Below are positions 1-6,583 of a stretch of DNA of 17,951 nucleotides, piece after piece (position 1 is the stretch's first letter; each line of letters begins with the position of its first letter). The position numbers and the translations under genes are program-made. The notes beneath the pieces are model-generated. The model ran no database searches, was not told the DNA's origin, and saw only the letters and a program-made list of their open reading frames with translations. The DNA is from Nitrospinales bacterium (GTDB lineage: Bacteria; Nitrospinota_A; UBA7883; JACRGQ01), in NCBI GenBank assembly GCA_023248615.1, contig JAHFEI010000010.1:1-17951 (forward strand), read 5' to 3'.

Positions 1-1336
1 GGCCAAACTCAAGTTGGTCGGTAAGTTTCAGTTCGGTGATGAGTACTTCTATCAGCACCTGCTTTGGCATGCGATCCAGCCTTTTGATGGTTTCTATGAT
101 GAACTGGTAGTTGCGCTCCGCCGTGCGCACGATAATCGTGTTCGTCTCCTGATGGGACAGTATCAGCACTGGGCCTTCCACCCCGGTGGAAGCAGGCTCC
201 ATTCTGGCGCCAGCCTGCGCGGCCTTTTTCTTCGCCGGGTCTTCTAGGTATATCTGGCGCACCAGGTTGGCCAGGTTGTCCGCATCGCCATGTTGCACAT
301 GGTAGACATTCGTCGCAACCTCTGTGGAGCCGACTGTGCTGGTATCCAGTTTTTCCAGCCATGAGCGCACGGTGGGGTAAAGGTTCGGGAACGGGCTTAC
401 CATCAGCACGGCGTTCAGTCGGTCTACCGGCAGGAACAGTATGCCTGCTCCGGGCGTGGGTTTGATGTACCCCATTGCGTTGAATATAGAAACAAGCTCC
501 GCCGTAACTTCCATCGCGTTGGCGTTTTTCAACTCGAAAAGCTTTACCTGCATGGCGTCCAGCGTATCCACGTCTATGGCCTGCACCAGGCTGACCACCT
601 GTTGCATTTTTACGCCACGTTCCACAAGCACCGCCATGTTGGAGCGCGCAAGCACGGTAACGGACGCCTCTTTGGACAGGAACGGTTTGATCATCTCAAT
701 CGCCTGTTCGGCGGATATGTAGTTGAAGGTGAGGATTTGTATCATATACCTGTCGCGCGCGGCGAAGTCCGAGGACGGGGTGTCGCGGTATACCTGCAAA
801 GGCTCTTTCAGAGCAAGAGCCGACGGCAAAAAGCGCCAGTAATTACCTATCTTCACCCGCGTTATTCCGTTGAGCATCAAAAGCTGGTCTAAAAGGTCCA
901 GTGCGCCGGATATCGGTATCTTGTTCATGGTGCGAATGGTGACAAACCCTTTTAAGTCCTGCTCGACTATGTAGTTCATGTTCAGCAGTTCGCAGATGTT
1001 TTTAATGACTTCGCGTATCGGGCTGGATTCAAAATTCAGCACTATAGACTGGCCGGAACGGACAACCTGCGGCTCTGTGGCCTTGGCCGCGCCCTGCTCT
1101 ACCCGCATCCCTCCCTGCCTTTCAAGCGTTTGGGCCGGGATGCCGCCTTGTGGCGGGATGACGCCCTGCGGAGGGCCTGGAAGCGGGGCGGCCTCTTGCA
1201 GAGCCACCGTGGGGGTATTTTTAGCTCCGGATATGGAGATATCCTCGGCGCCAGCCCTTGCGATGTACAAAAGAGTCAGGCATGCCAACGCTGGCATTAC
1301 GATGGTCAGGATACGGCGCAAATACAAATCCCCCAT
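1..1336 (-). CDS. gspD: Type II secretion secretin GspD, N-terminal 445 codons (runs off left edge)
   Basis: Outer-membrane secretin subunit of the type II secretion system; only the periplasmic part is in the window. The translated minus strand shows a signal peptide (hydrophobic run about residues 9-26, ending A-G-A before ED), then a proline/glutamine-rich linker (about 40-90). An N0 domain follows (IVLNFESSPIREVIKNICEL, about 98-170), then N1, N2 and N3 repeats with the typical VLVERG-, LNAVLMVSPF- and NTIIVRTAE-like strands. The frame is still open at base 1, just where the beta-barrel secretin domain should begin (IEVLITEL). The ATG at 1336 has an in-frame TAG two codons upstream and no good Shine-Dalgarno. 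A TTG at 1321 has GGGGGA six bases before it and would give a tighter signal peptide starting M-R-R-I, so it is a credible alternative. Family assignment is strong; PilQ or other secretins fit less well because four N domains are visible. Confidence 0.88.
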   Translation of the reverse strand, partial: MGDLYLRRILTIVMPALACLTLLYIARAGAEDISISGAKNTPTVALQEAAPLPGPPQGVIPPQGGIPAQTLERQGGMRVEQGAAKATEPQVVRSGQSIVLNFESSPIREVIKNICELLNMNYIVEQDLKGFVTIRTMNKIPISGALDLLDQLLMLNGITRVKIGNYWRFLPSALALKEPLQVYRDTPSSDFAARDRYMIQILTFNYISAEQAIEMIKPFLSKEASVTVLARSNMAVLVERGVKMQQVVSLVQAIDVDTLDAMQVKLFELKNANAMEVTAELVSIFNAMGYIKPTPGAGILFLPVDRLNAVLMVSPFPNLYPTVRSWLEKLDTSTVGSTEVATNVYHVQHGDADNLANLVRQIYLEDPAKKKAAQAGARMEPASTGVEGPVLILSHQETNTIIVRTAERNYQFIIETIKRLDRMPKQVLIEVLITELKLTDQLEFG

Positions 1337-1363
1337 AGTCTAAAGTACTATTCAATCTTTTGG

Positions 1364-1393
1364 ATAATACTAGCACATTGCCGCAAGGTTCAA
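1364..1393 (-). promoter_or_regulatory. Sigma70-like promoter for gspD
   Basis: On the minus strand a -35 hexamer TTGAAC (1393-1388) and a -10 hexamer TATTAT (1369-1364) are separated by 18 bases. Transcription would start near 1357, about 20 bases before the gspD ATG and 36 before the alternative TTG. It lies just downstream of the hairpin terminator, so gspD probably has its own transcript, separate from the flagellar operon. Confidence 0.5.
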
Positions 1394-1430
1394 TTATTGG
1401 AATTACGGGGCTGTTTTTGCTTGCACTATG

Positions 1431-1465
1431 AAAAAGACGGAACACTCTTTGGGCGTCCGCTTTTT
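1431..1465. terminator. Hairpin terminator, possibly bidirectional, after the flagellar operon
   Basis: Inverted repeat: AAAAAGACGGA (1431-1441) pairs with TCCGCTTTTT (1456-1465), with one bulged base (1437) and a 14-base loop. Flanking A and T runs give a U-tract in either direction. It is about 165 bases beyond the fliW stop and before the gspD promoter, where the end of the flgF-fliW transcript is expected. The stem has only four or five G:C pairs, so strength is uncertain. Confidence 0.5.
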
Positions 1466-1494
1466 TGTTTACGCTACCAATCTACACCACCCAC

Positions 1495-1622
1495 GTTGGC
1501 GGCAGTTCTGTACGCAACTTGGCGCAAGGGGAATCCAGTATCTTAATCCACCACAGGTGGGTGAAGAATCTCCCTTAGCCTGGATGATATCCTTCGCCGA
1601 GGCTCTGGATGACAAAGGGGAC
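1495..1622 (-). repeat. Degenerate dispersed intergenic repeat sequence
   Basis: Read on the minus strand, 1615-1560 follows the pattern TGTCATCCAGAGCC...GCGAAGGAT...GGAGATTCTTC. This resembles the widespread bacterial intergenic repeats of the form TGTCATyCTGAGCnnnnCGAAGrATCTC. A second part (about 1541-1510) resembles the ACTGGATTCCC-CTTGCGC type. CTGGATGA occurs twice about 25 bases apart on the plus strand. No convincing reading frame crosses it. The assignment rests on remembered pattern similarity, not on a second copy in this window. Confidence 0.4.
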
Positions 1623-1629
1623 AGCCGGG

Positions 1630-2064
1630 TTAGGCTTCGCTTTCCGGGAAGACCCGATACTTTGTGGTGTAGTTGGAGTCGTGCAGTACCAACTGCTTTG
1701 CCAGCAACCGCTCTTCGTTAATCAGGATCGGGCCTTGCAGGTTGGCGGTCATCTGTTTCAGGTCGTCCGGCAAGGTTACGATTACCCTTATCACCAGTTT
1801 GTTTTTATCTTTTATCTGGAGGTCTTCCATATCTTCGTCAGACACATCGAACTGGTAGTCGGCACAAAAAAGAAACGGGTCTATTGTCACAAACCCCAGG
1901 TTTGCCTCGTCTATCGCCTGTAGCAGGTCGAACGGCGTCCCTTCCATGAACGGTATGAATACGAACCGCGAGTAGTTGTGGAACCCTATCAGCCCCTCGT
2001 TTAATGTAAGGATTTTCGCGGGGTCTATTTCCACTTCTCCGAACCGGGCGCTGGCTATTTTCAT
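1630..2064 (-). CDS. fliW: Flagellar assembly factor FliW
   Basis: 144 residues, the usual family length. FliW is a cytoplasmic protein that binds either flagellin or CsrA. When flagellin is exported, freed FliW sequesters CsrA allosterically and relieves its block on flagellin translation. Family features seen: the N-terminal strand followed by GLIGF (about residues 24-28), FVFIPF, the PFDLLQAIDEANLGFVTIDP core, then DYQFDVSDEDMEDL and a C-terminal ILINEERLLAKQLVL-type stretch. The start at 2064 is chosen because MKIASARFGEVEID is the canonical N-terminus and its ATG overlaps the csrA stop (ATGA), which implies translational coupling. The frame stays open far upstream through csrA to a GTG at 2388; see findings. 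It is the last gene of the flagellar operon. Confidence 0.95.
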   Translation of the reverse strand: MKIASARFGEVEIDPAKILTLNEGLIGFHNYSRFVFIPFMEGTPFDLLQAIDEANLGFVTIDPFLFCADYQFDVSDEDMEDLQIKDKNKLVIRVIVTLPDDLKQMTANLQGPILINEERLLAKQLVLHDSNYTTKYRVFPESEA

Positions 2065-2306
2065 GGTTTTTTTCCGCCCATCCCGCCCATCAGGTCTTTC
2101 AGCGACGTCATGTCCACCTTCTGCCACGATGAGGCCAGCTTGTTCTCTTCCTGGATTTTGCTGTAAATCTCTTCGCGGTGGATGCTCATCGAACGCGGCG
2201 CTTCCACGCCCACCCGCACCGACCGGCCTTTTACGTCCATTATGGAAATTTTTATGTTGTCGCCGATGTTTATCGACTCCCCCACTTTTCTCGTCAAAAC
2301 CAGCAT
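2061..2306 (-). CDS. csrA: Carbon storage / translational regulator CsrA, with C-terminal extension
   Basis: RNA-binding dimer that recognises GGA motifs in mRNA leaders and blocks ribosome access. 81 residues against about 61-65 for typical CsrA. The N-terminal strand MLVLTRKVGESINIGD, the VKGRSVRVGVEAP core and the RNA-contacting R in SIHREEIY (R44 position of E. coli) are intact. Residues from about 62 on (WQKVDMTSLKDLMGGMGG) are an extra tail rich in Met and Gly. In FliW-regulated CsrA proteins the C-terminal extension is known to help FliW binding, so the tail fits the neighbour. The ATG at 2306 follows GAGGAG with 8-base spacing. The gene overlaps fliW by four bases. Confidence 0.96.
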   Translation of the reverse strand: MLVLTRKVGESINIGDNIKISIMDVKGRSVRVGVEAPRSMSIHREEIYSKIQEENKLASSWQKVDMTSLKDLMGGMGGKKP

Positions 2307-2414
2307 CTATTTTCTCCTCTGCCATCCATGGCTCGTTAGGGGGACATTCTACCGCAAACGGGGCGCTTAATTCCTCTCGAAAATCCACTTTAATCTCCTA
2401 TCTGGGGTATTTGT
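2307..2414 (-). promoter_or_regulatory. csrA leader with five GGA motifs and an upstream GTG start signal
   Basis: The 108-base gap between flgL and csrA carries five GGA trinucleotides on the sense strand, two of them in AGGAG ribosome-binding sequences. That is the kind of leader CsrA can bind to regulate itself. It also holds AGGAG-ATTAAA followed by GTG (2388), which opens a frame leading through csrA into fliW. Autoregulation is inference; motif count alone is weak evidence because Shine-Dalgarno sequences contain GGA. Confidence 0.35.
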
Positions 2415-3926
2415 TTATTTCAGGAAGTTCATCAGGGTGGGCTGGATTATCTGCGCCGTTGCCCGTGCCGTGGCCTGATATGCGGCCTGTAGTAGCGAGA
2501 AATCGGAAATAGCTTTCGCCATATCCGCATCCTGCGCATTGGAAAGCAAAGTAGTCGTATCCGCTTTCGATTGGTCCAACTGGGCGGTGTTGGTATCCAG
2601 CCGGTTTATCCGCGCACCTATTTCGCCGCGTAGCGCGGAGCTGGCATCAATCGAGGATGAGAGGTTTTCCATCAGCCCGGATATGGCATGGACATCGTTT
2701 CCTTTCATTGCGGCGCTAAGCTTTTGCAAGGTGCTGACAAGGTTCCTGCCGCCGCCTATGCCCAGCACCTCCGCAGTTTTACCTGCATTCAGGTCCAGGG
2801 CATATGCCACGGTGCTTGCGTTATTGGAGGTCATCGTCATAGCCGATTTGCTGGAGTTTATCCCCGCAGTCACGTTTGCGCCACTGGCGTTGATGGCATT
2901 AATGATGTCTCCCACAGTCGTAGCCCCGGCAAAAGTAACCGTGGCGGATGTGGCGCCGTTTACTACGGAGATGCTGGTGGCCGTAAGGCCGTTGCCCCCT
3001 TGCAAGTCGCTAAGCAGGGTGGATGCCGTCACGCTTGGGTTCATGTTATCCCCGCTAAACAGCCCGACATTCCGGCTTCCGCCTATTCCCAGGTCGGAGG
3101 CCGTAGTTCCGGAGGTGTTTGTTATCGTAATCGGGCCTGTTACGTTTGTGGTGTTGTTGTCTTTAATTTGTATGGACATGCCGTCCGATGCTATGGATGC
3201 GGTCACGTTTGCGCCGCTGGCGTTTATGGCGCCGATTAGCGAGCCGACTGTGGAGCCTGCGCCCACTGTGACGGAGCCGGTGGCTCCCGCACGGTCGGTA
3301 ATGGTGAACGAACCTGCGGATATCCCCTGCCCGCCGCGTAGCGCGGAAAGGGAGGTGGAGTTGTTCAACCTCGGGTTCATGTCCGCAGACAGGAAATCCG
3401 ACGCCAGTACGGAACTGGGGATGGTGGCGCCCTCGCTAACATCCGACTGCATGGATTGGTGGTCGCCGGTGTAAGTGCCGCTTGCGCTTAACGGCGGGTT
3501 GTTAGTCACCCTGCCGCCGAAAATGAAGTCGGAGCCTATTTTGCTGTTGCCTATCTGTATAGCCTGGGCAAGCAGGTTGTCTATTTCCGCTGCGGTTGTG
3601 CGCCTTGTTGCCGGAGTGGAGGAGCCACTGGCCTGCCCCATGGCAAGCTCCCTTGCGCGGGTTGCTATTTCGGTGGTGGATGCCACCAGCGATTCGCTGG
3701 TGCCAAGGTACCCCTTGGCCTTTTGCCCAATTATGGAGTAGCGGTCATTGCGGTCGAGCCGCGTTTGGTACTGCATTATTTCGCCTATTGCCAGCGGGTC
3801 GTCCGAGGGGCGATTCACGCGCTTGCCGGAGCTTATCTGCTCGGAGGCCGTATAAAGCCCCTCGTTTTGCTTGTACATGTTGGTAAGCGAGTTGTTGTAC
3901 ATCATGGAGTTCGTAATTCTAAACAT
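2415..3926 (-). CDS. flgL: Flagellar hook-filament junction protein FlgL (HAP3), enlarged by two flagellin-IN repeats
   Basis: Structural protein joining hook and filament, exported by the flagellar type III system with FlgN-type chaperoning. The first 140 residues (MFRITNSMMYNNSLTNMYKQ, then SGKRVNRPSDDPLAIGEIMQ) are the flagellin-like D0/D1 coiled region. Residues about 400-503 (LLQAAYQATARATAQIIQP) are the matching C-terminal helix. The protein has 503 residues; many FlgL are 300-400. The extra length is two tandem domains of the flagellin hook-IN type at about 193-285 and 303-392, each containing INASGANVTA, 110 residues apart, and ending in LGIGGxRN. The start at 3926 follows AAGGAAGG. 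A sigma28 promoter lies immediately upstream, so it can be expressed apart from flgK. Confidence 0.95.
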   Translation of the reverse strand: MFRITNSMMYNNSLTNMYKQNEGLYTASEQISSGKRVNRPSDDPLAIGEIMQYQTRLDRNDRYSIIGQKAKGYLGTSESLVASTTEIATRARELAMGQASGSSTPATRRTTAAEIDNLLAQAIQIGNSKIGSDFIFGGRVTNNPPLSASGTYTGDHQSMQSDVSEGATIPSSVLASDFLSADMNPRLNNSTSLSALRGGQGISAGSFTITDRAGATGSVTVGAGSTVGSLIGAINASGANVTASIASDGMSIQIKDNNTTNVTGPITITNTSGTTASDLGIGGSRNVGLFSGDNMNPSVTASTLLSDLQGGNGLTATSISVVNGATSATVTFAGATTVGDIINAINASGANVTAGINSSKSAMTMTSNNASTVAYALDLNAGKTAEVLGIGGGRNLVSTLQKLSAAMKGNDVHAISGLMENLSSSIDASSALRGEIGARINRLDTNTAQLDQSKADTTTLLSNAQDADMAKAISDFSLLQAAYQATARATAQIIQPTLMNFLK

Positions 3927-3951
3927 GCTTTCCGTCCTTCCTTCGCGTATC
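3927..3951 (-). promoter_or_regulatory. flgL mRNA leader, GGA-rich (candidate CsrA target)
   Basis: If transcription starts just after the sigma28 -10 element, the leader is about 25 bases long and contains four GGA motifs: TGGATACG, then AAGGAAGGACGGAAAG directly before the ATG. Adjacent GGA motifs over the ribosome-binding site are the usual layout of CsrA-repressed leaders, and csrA lies in the same transcript. This is inference from motif spacing only. Confidence 0.35.
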
Positions 3952-3957
3952 CATTAC

Positions 3958-3985
3958 TTATCGTCCGCCGGAGTCCATATCTTTA
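3958..3985 (-). promoter_or_regulatory. Sigma28 (FliA) promoter for flgL-csrA-fliW
   Basis: On the minus strand TAAAG (3985-3981) is followed after 15 bases by GACGATAA (3965-3958). The FliA consensus is TAAA-N15-GCCGATAA; here the -10 matches seven of eight bases and the TAAA to -10 spacing is 16. The -35 TAA is also the flgK stop codon. The predicted start near 3951 leaves a short leader to the flgL ATG. Placement before flgL fits late (class III) filament-stage expression. Confidence 0.75.
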
Positions 3986-5698
3986 TTTGATGCCCAACAA
4001 GGTGTTTAGCATATCATCGACGGCGCTTATCATTTTCGCCGACGCCTGGTATCCGTGCTGGTACTTCACAAGGTTCACCATTTCTTCATCTAGCGCTACG
4101 CCGGACACCTGATCCCGCAGGTTTGTAAGCTGGGTGGAGACCGCATCCTGCAATTTTTTGTCGTCCGTTGCCGCCCTCGCGTTTGCGCCGACCCCGCCGA
4201 CAACCGCACCGTAAAAGTCGTTGAAGGTATAAATCCCGGATGTGGATGTATAGGTGGCAGACGCTACCGGCGCGTTTTGGCTCCAAACCCCGCCGAGCGT
4301 TTTTTGGAACTGTAGCCCCGCAATTTTTTGCGCTATGGAACCATCTCCCCATGCCTTGGTGCTTGCCGCCGAAACTTTATTCAGGTCGTTGGTTATTGCC
4401 GGGTTCACCGTCATGCTGGAGGCGGAGTTGTAAATGCTACTGAGGTCGAAGCTGTCGCCCGCTTGCGGGGCGCCTGTAATCGAGATGGAGAATCCCCTCT
4501 GCTGGAAAAAGGAGAGTGGCGCGCCGGATGTAAAGGCGTAGGTGCCGGACGCCGAACCCTTATCAGTGTTGGTGACGTTGTAAGTGCCGTTGGCATTGAA
4601 AGAGACCCTGTAGTGGTCGGTATTTACGTTGTCCGGGTTAAGCACCGTGCCATTGTTCACAACGCCGGTTCCCTTGTTCAGGGCGCTTGCGCGGCCACCG
4701 GGTGTAAGGCCGTTAAAGAAGTCGTTCCCTGTCGAGCCATCCATACCGAACCCTTTGTTATGGAGCCGGTTCACTTCCTTGATTATTGACCCAGCCAAGG
4801 TATCCAAGTCGTTTAGCGCCTTGTTGATGTCGGTGTCCCGCATCGTCATCCACGCGCCAATTTGCCCGCCGGTGATTTCCGAGGTGATATTAACCTTGTT
4901 GCCAGCGGAATCGGCCCAGTAGACCGAGCTGGTAGAGGGGTCTGACGGGTTGGTGGCGGCGGAAAGGAGGAACTGATCCTGCCCTGTCACCAGCGGCCTG
5001 CCGTTTTTCATCATCACGGTCACTTCGCCGTTGCTCTGCTCAAAGTAGCTTACGTCCACCAGGTTGCTAACCTGCTTTATCAACGATTCGCGCTTATCGC
5101 GGTAGTCGTTGGCCTGTGCGCCGCCTGTTTCCGTTTCGTGTATTACCTTGTTGATGTCCGCTATCTGTTTCGTGAGCTGGTTGATAGAGGGCACCGCACC
5201 CGCGATTTTGAGGTCGGTATCCTTGCGCATCCGTTGCAGGTCGCTGGCCACATAGGAAATCTTTTGTGCCAGCCCTTTGGCCTTTTCCGTCACGTCGCGG
5301 CGTTCGGTGGCGCCGCTGGGGTTGTTGGCAAGGTTGTAAAACCCCTGGAAGAAGTTGCTCATCTGGTTGCTTATGCCGTTGCCGGTCGCCTCGTTCATCG
5401 TCACGTCCAGGCGATCCAAGAGGGTAGACCTGGCTTGTGCCTTATTCAGGTTGTAGTTGTTTTCCAGCCTTTGGTTGTACAGGAACTGGTCGAACCTCCT
5501 GGTCACTCCCGCGATGGCAACGCCGGTACCCATCATGTAATTTCCCTGGTTGACCGGGTACTGGGCCTGCATCACGACCTGCTGGACGGTGTAGTCCTGG
5601 TTGTTGACGTTGGCGACGTTCTGGCCTGTGACTTCTATGGCGGTTTGGTTCGCCAAGAGAGCCCATTTGGCCGTGTTCATCGCCCCGTAAATGTTCAT
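3983..5698 (-). CDS. flgK: Flagellar hook-associated protein FlgK (HAP1)
   Basis: First junction protein on the distal end of the hook, exported through the flagellar apparatus. 571 residues, close to the family norm (about 550). N-terminal rod/hook signature: NIYGAMNTAKWALLANQTAIEVTGQNVANVNN-type (residues 2-32). Then come the family blocks FFQGFYNLANNPSGATERR (about 115-135) and a long coiled D1 helix (LTKQIADINKVIHETE). The C-terminal D0 helix runs DEEMVNLVKYQHGYQASAKM to the end. The ATG at 5698 starts one base after the flgN stop, so the two are cotranslated with the likely chaperone. Its stop codon is part of the flgL sigma28 promoter. Confidence 0.96.
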   Translation of the reverse strand: MNIYGAMNTAKWALLANQTAIEVTGQNVANVNNQDYTVQQVVMQAQYPVNQGNYMMGTGVAIAGVTRRFDQFLYNQRLENNYNLNKAQARSTLLDRLDVTMNEATGNGISNQMSNFFQGFYNLANNPSGATERRDVTEKAKGLAQKISYVASDLQRMRKDTDLKIAGAVPSINQLTKQIADINKVIHETETGGAQANDYRDKRESLIKQVSNLVDVSYFEQSNGEVTVMMKNGRPLVTGQDQFLLSAATNPSDPSTSSVYWADSAGNKVNITSEITGGQIGAWMTMRDTDINKALNDLDTLAGSIIKEVNRLHNKGFGMDGSTGNDFFNGLTPGGRASALNKGTGVVNNGTVLNPDNVNTDHYRVSFNANGTYNVTNTDKGSASGTYAFTSGAPLSFFQQRGFSISITGAPQAGDSFDLSSIYNSASSMTVNPAITNDLNKVSAASTKAWGDGSIAQKIAGLQFQKTLGGVWSQNAPVASATYTSTSGIYTFNDFYGAVVGGVGANARAATDDKKLQDAVSTQLTNLRDQVSGVALDEEMVNLVKYQHGYQASAKMISAVDDMLNTLLGIK

Positions 5699-5699
5699 T

Positions 5700-6203
5700 T
5701 CAGTATGACCTCGTTACCACCATGCCTGAGGGCATCCTGCCTTCGACATGTTTCCCGTTTGAGTAAGTGTTCCCCGGGCCGCCGACAAGGTTGTTGGCGT
5801 ACCGGAGCGATTCCTTTATCGTGTTCATTGCGCGGCCTATCAGGCGGCGGTTAAAATCGTTGCGCTCCTTGGTTGCCGCGGCATCGCCCAGAAGCCGTTC
5901 CTTCACCGCCAGCAACCTGCCGCGCACCGATGCGTTTTCGGGCATCTCCGCCAACTCGCCGATAGTTATTTCATTGGCGGCCTTCCCGGTTTCGGAGGCG
6001 ATTTTTACCAGCAGGTTTTTCCTGGACTCGTCTACCATTTTCAGCTTGAGGGAGATGTTCTCTTTCTCCTTCACCAGTTCGTTCAGCCTGTCCAAGTCGC
6101 ATCTCTGGATGGCGAGGTTTTCCTCTTCCACCTTGCTTATCATTTCCCCATAGAGGTTGGAATTCTGTTCCAACAGCCCTATTAACTGGTTTATCAGGAT
6201 CAT
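5700..6203 (-). CDS. flgN: FlgN-family flagellar export chaperone for FlgK/FlgL
   Basis: Cytoplasmic, mostly helical chaperone that holds the C-terminal helices of FlgK and FlgL before export. 167 residues. The sequence is charged and heptad-like (LLEQNSNLYGEMISKVEEEN; LDRLNELVKEKENISLKLKM), with a second helical pair ending in NRRLIGRAMNTIKESLRYAN and a low-complexity polar tail. No membrane segment. Assigned from the PF05130-like helical layout plus position directly before flgK; sequence in this family is poorly conserved, so context carries much of the call. The start ATG overlaps the flgJ stop (ATGA, 6203-6200). Confidence 0.85.
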   Translation of the reverse strand: MILINQLIGLLEQNSNLYGEMISKVEEENLAIQRCDLDRLNELVKEKENISLKLKMVDESRKNLLVKIASETGKAANEITIGELAEMPENASVRGRLLAVKERLLGDAAATKERNDFNRRLIGRAMNTIKESLRYANNLVGGPGNTYSNGKHVEGRMPSGMVVTRSY

Positions 6204-6583
6204 TTCAGTTGTCCCCTGTTGGCAGCGGAGGAGGAAAGGTACGACTTCGAAAGCCGGTTGTACAATTCCTGGGCTACGCCGCTACTTCCTTTGTTGGCCA
6301 TGTGGGACGACAGTTGGTCATCCAGCATCGACTTGTATATCTCTTCGGCATTTCCGCCGTCTAAATTACTGTCCTTGGGTACTGTGCGCCTCATGGCGGA
6401 TACGACCTCCTTCATGAAGAAGGATTCGTAGTCTTTCGAGAGCGTTTTCAGCTTTTCCAGGTCCTTCTTTTGCGCGGGGGTTGCGTTCTCCGGAATTTTA
6501 TTGAATTCCGCCCTCATCCCCGCCTTGCTCCCGGCATGCCGTTTTGCATCGGTGTTGGCCGCTCCCGTAATAATCATGTTCAT
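6200..6583 (-). CDS. flgJ: Rod-binding protein FlgJ, short form without muramidase
   Basis: Rod cap / rod-assembly protein acting in the periplasm. 127 residues: only the N-terminal rod-binding domain (LSKDYESFFMKEVVSAMRRT, about 49-68, then AEEIYKSMLDDQLSSHMANK and GVAQELYNRLSKS). The peptidoglycan-hydrolase domain of the about 310-residue enterobacterial FlgJ is absent, as in many delta- and epsilon-type flagellar systems, so a separate lytic enzyme must open the wall. The start at 6583 overlaps the flgI stop by four bases; a second in-frame ATG two codons later is possible. Confidence 0.9.
   Translation of the reverse strand: MNMIITGAANTDAKRHAGSKAGMRAEFNKIPENATPAQKKDLEKLKTLSKDYESFFMKEVVSAMRRTVPKDSNLDGGNAEEIYKSMLDDQLSSHMANKGSSGVAQELYNRLSKSYLSSSAANRGQLK

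Noticed and set aside
9..362. 117-codon minus-strand open frame under gspD
   Set aside because: It is a shifted frame of gspD. The true frame gives a continuous secretin with N0-N3 domains, while this one yields a His/Arg/Gly-rich sequence with no domain.
2539..3474. 311-codon plus-strand open frame opposite flgL
   Set aside because: Antisense shadow of a GC-rich gene; composition is Ala/Val/Pro-rich with no family resemblance, while the minus strand encodes FlgL end to end.
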